A stretch of 64,000 nucleotides of DNA, taken from the NCBI RefSeq assembly GCF_015706575.1, contig NW_024037076.1:1550001-1614000 (forward strand), read 5' to 3'. The stretch's first letter is position 1. The number at the start of each line of letters is the position of its first letter. The notes beneath the pieces are model-generated. The model had not been told where the DNA came from, searched no databases, and was given only the letters and a program-made list of their open reading frames with translations. The translations under genes and the position numbers were made by a program. This DNA comes from Patiria miniata. Taxonomy: Eukaryota > Echinodermata > Asteroidea > Valvatida > Asterinidae. Positions 29,492-41,400 of the stretch are shown piece by piece.

Positions 29492-32400
29492 TCACAGGAG
29501 TGCGGTCGTGAGTCGTATTCTTTGTAGTGCCTCCTCAGGCATGCAGAAGACGGGGTTGACCGGTTTGATCCGGTCCGAGAATGAGCCGAGAAGCGACAGA
29601 CCAGCGATGCCGAAGAGAGTGTGGAAAGGATCCACCTAGGGACAAAAATTCATAAAAAGAAGTCTTTTTTTGGTTTTGCGCGGAAATTTATAAGTATATA
29701 TAATCAAATGCTAGGGCTGAGGCCATTCATACAATTGAATATTCAAATATTCTACTTTCATTTGATCAAATATTTGAATACCCGTTTACACCGGAAGGCC
29801 ACTTTCCAGTCATCTGATTTCCAGTTAAGAATATAATCATGAAGATTTTACCATAATTTACTTCAACACAGGCCAAGTTCGCGCAAGGACTACAGTTGAC
29901 CATTGGTCGACTAACGTTTGCCCGAACTCTGTCTAGTCGACGGTGGTTGACTACGCTAGTCGACTATTTGGAACCAGCCTGCTGGGGTTGGTTGCTTCGC
30001 TGGTAACCAATAGCTGCGCCATTCATAACGCTAGCAGAGAGCCAGGATCCAGAAGTTTTGCGATGACATTTTGACCAGCATTTGACTAGAGACGTTCGCA
30101 CGTTGCTATCAGTGCGCAGGCGTAAGGTATGTCACAAATCAACCACTAGTCGACTGATGGTCCTTGCCCGAACTTGGCCATAGTTTTAAAAACTTTCTAC
30201 AATAATGAATTTTATTCATCAAAAATCTATTTACATATTTTTGGATGGATTCTACATTTCATAGTTGGGCATATACATCAGCTGCCTATAAGTGTCTGGC
30301 TACGCCTTGATATAAACTTCCAGAATACAAATTTATTATAACAGTTGTTACTTTGTTTCCTTTTTTTCTTTCTTTGCAGTTTCACTTTCGAATATTTGAA
30401 TCGAAAAGTAAGTATTTGAATATTTGATCATCTATCGAATATCCCAATATTCAAATTACTTTCGGCACAGCCCTATCAAACGTTATTTGTTGTTTGCACT
30501 TTGGCTATCTTTGTGATTTTGTTTGCGCCGATGTGCGAGGCCTTGTGGCGAAATGAGACAGAGCTGGTCAGAGGTCGAAATGAGGGTTTGAGGGTGTAAA
30601 GAAAGAGAATTAAATTCCCTTTACAGTACTCTTTGTCTGACATTCAGATGACAAATTATGGCTGTTTTTGACAAGTTTATGACAAGGTTGTTTAGGAAAA
30701 GTTTGCACTTGTAAAATACAGGGCGAGTAAAAAAAAAAGGAAACCTAAATGGCAGGTCGATTTTTATATGAAGTTCTGCATGTAGCACTTCCAAAATCTA
30801 GGATAAGAAAGCTGAATAAGAAAGCTGAATAACCTTTCGTTTAGTACAAGAACCATTGAGATCACTCATGTTCTTTTCAAGTTTAATTTATTTCAGCAAA
30901 ATATTGCAGTCAGGCAAGATGCATTGTTCGGTCACCCCCAACTGTACTTTCTTTGCCGGTGAGAGGGTACATGGTGTTTTGAACTCTACCCTTTTAAAGT
31001 TCTGTCCTCGAATTACGAAAAAAGGTAAGTGTTCTTTCAGCAAAACGAAAACAAAATTCACATAGGGATGTACGTGAATTGTTTTTGTCTTGCTGATAGA
31101 ACACTGACCTTTTTTTGGATTTGGTCTAAGTCCAACTTACCATGTCGCCGGGCCTGTCGGCAAAACCTCCCGTCTCGTCATCCTGACACGCCAAGATGAA
31201 CGTCTCCAGTTTCTTCTTGTCGATCCAATGCAGCCTGTCGATGATCTTGAGGGAGGCGAGCACCCACCAGGAGTAACAGACGTCCGGCAGTTTCTCTGGC
31301 CTCCCTAGGGTGGGGAAGAGAGTGACAGGGTAGGGGAGAGAGCGACATTCATCATCATAAACAAATAAGTGTGTTTATAGTACCACCCCTTTCAAACATA
31401 AAGAGACAAATGGCCTTAAAGGGAAGATACAACGTTTGCAAACATCAGAAAACGAAATGATCGAATTATCACAAAATACCTCACTGGATTGTTAGGGAAT
31501 GACAGTCTAAAGCATCCTGTAAAATCGTAGCTCCAGGTGTGCTGACATTTTCAACAAAAATTGTATTTTTCCAACACTGTTTGGCTGACCAGCGTTGGAG
31601 AAAACTGGCTTTTTTTCCCCCAAGACTGCTCCTAATTTTTCAAATTTAGTTATTCCGCATTTTCTTATTTTTTTTTATATTCTAATTTTTGCATATTTGT
31701 AATCCTGAACATGTCTAAAATATGCTATAAAAGTTTGAGACTGTTATTTGAACTCTAAATATAGTATTTTTGATGATTTGTTAAGGTATATCAGTTAAAA
31801 AAACGTCTGTTTTGTGACGTTTGTGGCCATTTTCTCTGTTTTCTACTTTTCGACACAGTGAACTTCAAAATAGCATAACATTGCCCAGGAATGACCGGTT
31901 TCAAAAATTTAACCTTCTCTTAAAAGGAAAATGTACATATTTGAACAATATGCAAAAACCTCATTTTTGACCTTTTATGCCCAGAAAAGTTTGATTTTGA
32001 CAGAACAGGTCACATATTGATATATTGACGGTGCTTATTGAACATACCATTGAGTCCGCCGGAGGGAAGTTGTCGTTCACAGAGCCACCAGCCCAGCTGG
32101 TCAGCGTTGACGTGGTGTAGACTGTCAGTAATTGCTAGCATCCCGACGCAACAGTACACCTACGGACAAATTGGAAGGAAGACTTAAACAGTGAAATATC
32201 CCTGCTTATTGTAGCAAGCGTTTCCATTCCTACAGTTAGCGTATTTCACAGGTAAGGGAGCTTCTGAGCATGTAAACTTTCCGTAACTAAAGGATTCTGT
32301 GCTTACAGGGTTACTGCAGAATTTCTTTTGCTGGCGCGGTTAGCACAGAATTGTAATCGTAAAGCGCCCTCAGGTCAACCTGCGATATGCTTATGCTTCC

Positions 32401-35400
32401 TCGGCATCAAGCACGAAAGTCAAACTCAAGTGACATCTCGACACAGACTAATCACAACCATGCTCATGTCACCCACGACAGTTTCAACATTCTTGTAGTA
32501 AAGCTAGCAATAATGAAGAAAGTTTGCATGGACAGGGTTGATAGGGAATTACTAAGACGTTTCAACAATGACATCCCAAAACAAGTCCACTGTATTCAAG
32601 AAAGTGAACTCTAGAAGTGAAAGCTGAAGAACAAAATGTTTTATGTATTCTTTTAATTTCTGACAACTGCTAAAAGTATACATATGAGGGAGTTGTGGGG
32701 GTATTAAATTGACTTGTGATTTTTCTTGTGACAGTTTGCGTAATGTACTTGTGATCGATCACAGATGACTCGACAAAAACACTGGCTCTGGGTTGAAGTC
32801 GACCAATCAACTAAGCCACACCCCAAGATGTTTCTGACCGATCACGGCCGTGATTAACGTCCGGCATGCCTGCACAGAAGTCTGACATGCGTGCACGTGT
32901 ATAATGCAGGCAGCTGGAATAGGCAGTGTTGCATGGGAGGGGCGCATGCATTACTGCCCATGTGTGCAGTGGGCGGGGCCAAGTAGGCGGGGCCTAGTGG
33001 GTGCATCTAGTGGGCAGGTCCAGTGGGAAGTACCTATTGGGCGGGGCCTGTTGGGCCTAGTGGGCAGGGCCTATTGGGTGGGGCCTGTTGAGCCTAGTGG
33101 GCGGGGTCTAGTGGGTGGGGCCTAGTGGGCGGGGCCTAGTGGGCGGGGCCTGTTGAGCCTAGTGGGTGGTGCCTAGTGGGCGGGGCTTAACGGATCAGGC
33201 AACTGGACTAGCAAGTCAGTTCCCTGATGATTCACCTGTCCTGAGTGTGATTCGGAGCCGGGCCTACATCCAAAGCCACCGTCAAAGTTCATGCATGATA
33301 GGACATACTCCACTGCCTTCTGTACATTAATAGCATCCAGTCTGCCCTGCATAAAGAAGGGAAGAAGTAGTAAAAGAAAAAACCAACTAGAGTTTGTATT
33401 TCTTCGTATGTATTTGGGCATCTTTGAATGGAGTTTAAGATTTTGAATTTTCGAGAACGGACTTTCCTTACCAGTAATGCCAAGCATGCGACTGCGCAAA
33501 ATGAAAATCTGGTGTCAACCTCTCCTATAGGAAAACAGAAAGATAAGAGAAAAAAATTGTTTAGTCTTTATAACTCTATTTTCTGGTCAAAACAAATCTC
33601 GAAGCCAAACGGCATCAGAGTCTGTGGTTGACAACTGCAGCAGGATACAACTGTGGCATTGTTCAATGGGTCTAGCTCTCATTGCCTCAGAATTGGCCGT
33701 TTATGCACTGGTGTTGATGGCTCAATGTAGCAAGGTCCCACAGACTTTGGACAAAACCTAACCTTCCCAAATAGGCCGTCAGCTGAAAATACTAGGCGGC
33801 CTAGAAATTGACTTTCGACTTCAAATTTTTAGGTAAAATTTTCTGCACATTTTTAAAACCCTCCAAAATCTCTTTGCAATGTGGAGCATTTTGCAGGATT
33901 GAGGCTGTACAACAAAAATGTGTGGCTAATTTTGGAGAATGCACTGTGTCAAGGTCTTGGCAGGACCTTGTGTAGTTTAAGCTCAGCTATGCAAAAATGT
34001 ATCTAGATTATACTTGAAATCCTCCGCACTGCTCCAGGATGTCGCTGGCTCTGCCTCAACATATTGACAGTGATTGCTGGAGGATTTTGCAGGATTGAGG
34101 CAGTGGTCACCCCTCCAAGGACCACATTCATTGAAGATGAATGCAATTTTTACACGGAAGCAGTTGGTGGATTTTGCAGGATTGGGTTGCATCCTAGCAA
34201 AAATGCCTAGGGAGTTAGGGTTAAAGATGTGTGGTGGTTTCTTGTTTTATAAATGCAACACTCACCCCATTTGTCTCCTATGAATGAGCCATCGTCTTGC
34301 TGGAGTCCTTTGACATATTCTATGACTTTGTCAACATTGATGGTGTCGACGGAATCAAAGATCGTTAAAATCTGATGAAAAAAAAACAAGGATGAAATAG
34401 TGAATACAGTGAACTGATTAGTTGATTAATCATCAAAATCAACAAAAATCTATCTAAATCCATTTACGATTTTGCAGGATCTAAGTGCATGAATAGTAAA
34501 GGGCGCATTGTAGCCACTTTTAAGAGCGGAAGAAATCCATTCGCCATTTTGGGGAAAAACAAGGAAAACAAAAAAGGGCCCGCTCACAGACGAGAAATCA
34601 TTTTTTGTTTAAAATTTGGCCTTACAAGGGGAGTGTGACCTAGTGGTTAGGGTTGGTGACTCATGATCAGAGGGGCAGGGGTTCAAATCCAGCCGCTGGC
34701 CATATGTTGTGTCCTTGGGCAAGCCATTTTACCCCACTTGCCTCTCTCCACCCAGGAGTATAAATGGGTACCGGCATTAGCTGGGGAGTAACCTGCGATG
34801 GACTGGCATCCTATCCTGGGAGAACAGAAATATTCTCAGCTGTTTCATGCTACTGAAACCGGAGATAAACGCTGGCCTGATGGGCCACATTGGCTTGTGA
34901 CCATAGAGCTACATCAAATTACTAGAGTGCTAACTCTTAATTCTCTGTGCACAGACATTTTGAATTTATGTGCGTGTTTGTAGAACACGATAAAAATAGA
35001 TGGATTAAATTTTAAAAGTGTACTCTAAATGCAACGCGCAAGTAAAAGATACGCAAACAACTTGAGCGCGTCATGATGGTTCAAAAAACGCCACGGCGAA
35101 AATCATCTGCAGTGGAGGGATGCGCACACGTTGTGCTGTTTGCATAGAACAAAATGACACGCTCATTTGCTGATTGTGTGTTTCGATTTTGGGCGTATTG
35201 GCTTCGATGACGCACCGGCATGGAATACAAATGCAGAAACACAGATACGCAATAGCCGTACAAAATTTTGAGTTTTCCATAGGTTTGTGCGCAAACATGG
35301 ATGCGTCCATCAGGTATCTCTTTGTACATCGAGTTAGCGCTCTAGTAATTTAATATAGCTCTATGCTCGTGACAGACTTCTGTTTTTCTTCACTGGCCTT

Positions 35401-38400
35401 ATATATAATACTAAACCCAACGTTTCTTTTGTTTTTTGCCTTGCCTGTAATGCACTCAGTGTGTACAGCAAATGAGCATCGTGGTTGACGCTTGCCCCAA
35501 AACCTCCACAGTCGTGTTGACAGCTCACGACAAAGTCGACGATCTCCTGCTGAGCCATGGAGTCTAGATGCTTCATCAGGTCCATGACAGTGATGCCCCA
35601 GTAGATACCACTCATGCGGAGATATTCGGTCATGACGTACTCCTAGAAAGCATGGGGTGCAAGGAGAATTTAACATGAAATTGTAAACTGGTCCTGATAA
35701 CCAAGTTCAATAATCTCCTGCTGGACTATGGAGTCTAGGTACTTATATTAGTTGATACTGGTGATGTCCAAGTAGACTTCACATCAGCATCCAATTTCAT
35801 GCCTTATCTGCTTACTGTTAGCGAAAAATCCCTGCTTACTTCAGCAGAAAATGATGTGCTTATGGCAAACAATTAAGCAATTTCTCTGCTAGCACGGTTA
35901 GCAAAAAATGTTGATCATAAGCACAGAATTCTGTGGTTAGTGGCGCCATGAGATTGGGCCCAGATGCCTCAATATCATGATAGAAAACTTCTAAGAAGGA
36001 TGGGGTACAAGGAGATATTCTTCAGGGTGTAATTGTATGTAAGATCTCCGAACCAACAACTAGGAAGAAAATAAGTCCCTGTTTTTTTTAGGTTTTCTGT
36101 TTACTGTGTCACACAATGTCAAGGCAATGATGTGACATGCACACTAAAATTAATGATGAAATAATTATCTCCAATGAAGAGAATAACTGAAGATACATTC
36201 AAAGACAACACGTTTTTATAGTGAAGTTTTCTTAACTTTGACAAGAGAAACAAAAGGCAAGTTTCATCAGACCTACATTTTATTATTCACAAAACCACAT
36301 TTTCAATTAATTTTTTTTTTTTTTTTACGTCATCAGGGGCCAAGTTCGCGCAAGGACTATAGTTGACCAATGGTTAACTAACGTTTGCCCGAACTCTGTC
36401 TAGTCGATGGTGGTTGACTACGCTAGTCGACTATTTGGAACCAGCCTACTGGGGTTGGTTGCTTCGCTGGTAATCAATAGGCGCGCGTTTATAACGTTAG
36501 CAGAGAGCCAGGATCCAGATGTTTTGCGATGACATTTTGACCAGCGTTTGACTAGAGACGTTCGCATGCTGCTATCAGTGCGCAGGCGTAAGGTACGTCA
36601 CTAATCAACCACTAGTCGACTAATGGTCCTTGCCCGAACTTGGCCTTAAGTGAGGGTAGCTCCGATCAAAGCAGGGTACTGCTTTCCATGGAGGCCCTCA
36701 ATATGAGAAACATGAGACTCATTAAGTAGCACCTTTTAAGGGTTGACAAGATGCTGCGGCGCATATTGCAGCCACTGCCAGAAACACCGGGGCAAACCCC
36801 TTCTCTTAACGAATAGTGTTACTGGGTTCTTTAATGTGCATTACACAAAACACGGGACCTACGGCTTTACGTCCCATCCGAAGGATGAAGCAATAATGGT
36901 AAAGTGCCTTGCTCAAGAGCACAAGCACCATGTTCCCACGGTCAGGATTCGAACCCATGTACCACAGCACACGAGTCGAACACCGTAACCATTGGACCAC
37001 AGCGCCCCACTTTCAATTTCACAGATCAACACAAATCAACAATCGCACGTGCGAAAAACTTGTATTTTGAGATTATGAATGCAGCTAAAACAAGGCAAAG
37101 TTTCAATATCTTACATAGTCGTCTTTCTTTGCGCCATAGCTGGCGATATACTCCACGTGCTTGTCTAAGAGCAGCGTATTTGGGGCGTCCGGCTTAAGTG
37201 TCACATCCTTGATGGGAGTTCCCTGTAAACAATACAGTTGGAATAAATTATCATTAGATAGTGGATATTTTGCCGGAGGTAATGACGGCAAAATAACGTT
37301 TACTAAAGGTTTGCCGGCGGCAATCCATATCAACAGAGGGCGCTGTACTCTTTAAGATAGGGCTGAATTATAAGATGTATTAAATTCCCACCAGTAGTTG
37401 TGTAGCACGTTTGGTGTAGTGGTTAAGCAAAAGCTCTAGTAAGCGGGATGACTCGGGTTCGATCCCGATATCCGCCACATTTTAAAGTTTTTTTTCCCAT
37501 CCCCAAATAAATAAGAATATTCTTCTTTTATTATTTTAACATGTCTCAAACATTTTATTGCAGAGTATTACATTTTCTTTTTCAGATTTGTGGCTCTGGA
37601 GGATTTTTTTTAAAGGGAAATAAAGTCCGAAATAATAAAATGGTCTGAATCCCATCTTGTGAATAAGAGGTTACAACGATAATATTGGCATGAGGCCAGA
37701 CTAAAATTTGTAAAAAAAACCCAGTAACTGGGCATGTTCAGTGCATATCCGGCAAAATATCCACTGCCTTATCATTATCATTGTCATTTTTTGGTGAAAT
37801 TTCCAGATTCGTTTGCACACGTTTGCATATCAAAATTTCATCATGAAAATTTCACGGAAAATAGACATCTGAAAAAGGCAGCACTTTCTGATTAGCCTAT
37901 AAAGAGGGCGAGTATGCTTCTAAAGCAAAAATAAATTACAAACTAAGCCTAAATGTGAAAATCAAATTTTGACATTGAAGTTCTACATGGATTTGCACAT
38001 GTTCGAAGTGTGGTCTTACTTTATATACGGAGGTAGCCCCACTAGTGTGGCCGTCGGTATGCTGCGCTGAACCTCTGGCCACACACCGTGGTACCGCGCG
38101 CTACTGAGGACGAAGTTTTTCATAAAATTCAGGGCAGTTTCTTACATTTTCAGTTTCTTACTTTCTTATGGTTGTATTCTATGATGTCTCCTATCACTTC
38201 TGGGATGCTTAGCATGTGCTTAGGTCTAATGATGTTCCATTTTCCGAGATATTCTTCAATCTTTCTGGAGTCCATATGCACTCGTGAAATGTCTGGTGAT
38301 GGCAGCCATTTTGAATGGGACAAGAGATGACCTCAAGCTGTGACGTCGCGTGTATGCAAATTGCTAGTCGAGCGCGCGAGGGCGCGAGTTGCAAATGCGA

Positions 38401-41400
38401 CAGCTGTTTCCTGTACCATGCATTTATCGTCAGGGGGCCACGTGCACCGATCTCTATTCAGGATCTACGGCACAGGAAACAGCCGTCGCATTTGCAACTC
38501 GCGCCCTCGCGCGCTCGACAAGCAATTTGCATAAACGCGACGTCACAGCTTGAGGTCATCTCTTGTCACATTCAAAATGGCTGCCATCACCAGACGTTTC
38601 ACGAGTGCATATGGACTCCAGAAAGATTGAAGAATATCTCGGAAAATGGAACATCATTAGACCTAAGCACATGCTAAGCATCCCAGAAGTGATAGGAGAC
38701 ATCATAGAATACAACCATAAGAAAGTAAGAAACTGAAAATGTAAGAAACTGCCCTGAATTTTATGAAAAACTTCGTCCTCAGTAGCGCGCGGTACCACGG
38801 TGTGTGGCCAGAGGTTCAGCGCAGCATACCGACGGCCACACTAGTGGGGCTAATACGGAGGTAGTCCAGTAAATTGGCCACATTTATGGGGCTACAAGGC
38901 TCTAATTATTAAATGCAGTGACAAAATAATTGCGATATCCATTGATATTCTGGTGGTGGGTGGGGGGGGGGGGGGGGGGGGGGGGGCGGAGGGGGGGCAT
39001 GGGGGTCATGGGGGTTAAACAGTTTTCTTTACTTCTTCTTTTTGTTTTCTTACCTCCGTAAGACAGTCACAACCTGCCAATATGCTCTGTGCATGGACCG
39101 TCCAGGCAAGATTACCATATGCGAAGTTCACTAATTTTCCTCTGTATTGACTAACAAGCCCCCAGATAGCAATTTCATGTCATCAAAGTCAATTTGAGCA
39201 GTGAGAAAATACAAGCATTTTCTTAGAAAACACTTAGAATTTTTCAGTCCACTCTCATAGGGTTTGTACACAGAGTGTTGAGTGAACTTCGTAGATGGAA
39301 ATCTTTTCGAAGTGAAGAAAACTGTTAAACCCCCATGCCCCCTCCGCCTCCAACTATTATGGTATTGATGGTAATATCAACATATGGGTAAGCGCATTCC
39401 TAGAGAACCGCACTCAACAAGTCATCCTGGATGGAACTACATCCAAATCTGCACCAGTCCTATCAGGGGTTCCTCAAGGGAGTGTTCTGGGCCCACTGCT
39501 GTTCCTGCTTTTCATAAACGATCTTCCTGACTGCACTTCAGTGGGCACAACAGCCAGATTATTTGCGGACGACTGTGTCCTGTATCGTACCATCAAGACA
39601 GAGGAAGATGCAAGTTTATTGCAGCAGGACTTGGACCACCTTCAGCAATGGGAGAAGGATTGGCAGATGGAGTTCCATCCACAGAAGTGTCAGGTCATCC
39701 ATATAACCAACAAAAGGAAACTCATCAAACAGCCGTACATCATTCATAACCACGTACTAGAAGAGGTTGACTCTGCAAAATACCTTGGCGTCAACATCCA
39801 CAAAAACCTGAACTGGAACCATCACATCAATAGCATTACCAACAAAGCAAATTCTACCAGGGCTTTCTTGCAACGAAATATCCATCAGTGTCCTAGAAAA
39901 ACAAAGGAGCTGTGCTACAAGACCTTAGTACGCCCTATAGTTGAATACTCTTGCATCATATGGGACCCCCTAACAGCAAGCAACATCCAAAAGCTGGAGA
40001 TGGTGCAACGGCGCTATGCACGCTTCGTGTTTGGGGACTACAGGACCACCAGCAGTGTCACTGCCATGATCAATCAGCTCCAGTGGCCCACCCTTCAAGA
40101 ACGGCGTACACAGGCCAAGGCAGTGATGATGTTCCGAATTGTCAACAACCTGGTTGATGTCCCACATACCTACCTGACACCAACAGTTGCCCTGAGAGGT
40201 CACTCCCTCAGATACCTAGTACCATTCACCAGGACTGGGGTATATCGGCAGTCATTCTTTCCGGATAGCATCAGAATTTGGAACACCCTCCCACAAGATC
40301 TCGTCAACTGCACATCGCTTGCAAGCTTCAAGCAGGGTGTGCAGTCAGTCCAGCTCCGCTAAGTCAGCCTGAGTTGTTTTTAGCCGCACCTTATGTTTAA
40401 GCTGATCACCTGCACTGTATATATCCTCACCTTGCATGCACACAACAACCGCAGTACGTAATACACCAGATGGTGGACTGTACTTCACCGAAAGAGAGAG
40501 AGAGAGAGAGAGAGAGCCCCCCCCCCCCCCCCCCACCACCACTGACCACCAACATGACAATGCTGTCACGCCCCAACTATCGCATCGGTCCCAACTATAG
40601 TTGGGCCTGTCCCAACTATAGTTGGGCCTGTCCCAACTGTAGTTCCACAGTTGGGCTGGCCCAACTATAGTTGGGCCCGTCCCAACTATAGTTGGGACGG
40701 TCCCAACTGTAAGTTCCCTGTTGGGCGGCCCATCTATAGTTGGGCCACTCCGATCTTTTTATTTTGCGGTGTCCCAACTATAGTTTACATTAATGTACAA
40801 CTGTAAAACGTTCCCTACAGCTCTGATACACGTCTGACTTTACTGGGGACCACTGAAATTAGTTATTGATGGGGCGAATCTATAGTTGGGCCACTCCAAT
40901 CTTTTTATTTTGCGGTCCCAACTATAGTGTACATTGTTGTACGATTATAAAACATTCCCTACAACTCTAATACACATCTGACTTTACTTGGGACCAATGA
41001 AATTATCTATGGGTGGGAACCATCTGTAGTTGGGCCACCGCAATATTTTTATTTGGCGGTCCCAACTATATAGTTTACATTGATGTACGACTATAAAACA
41101 TTCCCTACAGCTCTGTTACATACTGTCCGACTTTACTTGGGACCTTTGACATTAGCTATGGGTGGGGCCCATCTATAGTTGGCCGGCCATGGCAATCTTT
41201 GAATTTTGCAAAATGTTGCTGGACAATCAACCCAGCAGCTGGACAACTCATCCAACTAGGCAGTACCACGTGACCGGCCAGCCTTGCGGCATGCATGCAC
41301 GACGAATACACGGTGCCAGCGCCGCGGAACATTTAATCCAACAAGATCTATCAAGCATGAAGCATCCGGCGCAACTCCAGTCCTAACTATAGTTGGGCCG

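Noticed and set aside
33173-33499. A single 108-codon gene on the minus strand
   Set aside because: It reads through two RABGGTB exons and the intron between them. Homology places the splice sites inside it.
37405-37480. Functional tRNA gene
   Set aside because: The T arm is good, but the acceptor stem does not pair and the anticodon arm is poor.
38088-38798. Matching 80-codon frames on opposite strands ([15 protein letters not shown]...)
   Set aside because: They are the two arms of the 819 bp foldback element read in opposite directions, with no known protein similarity.
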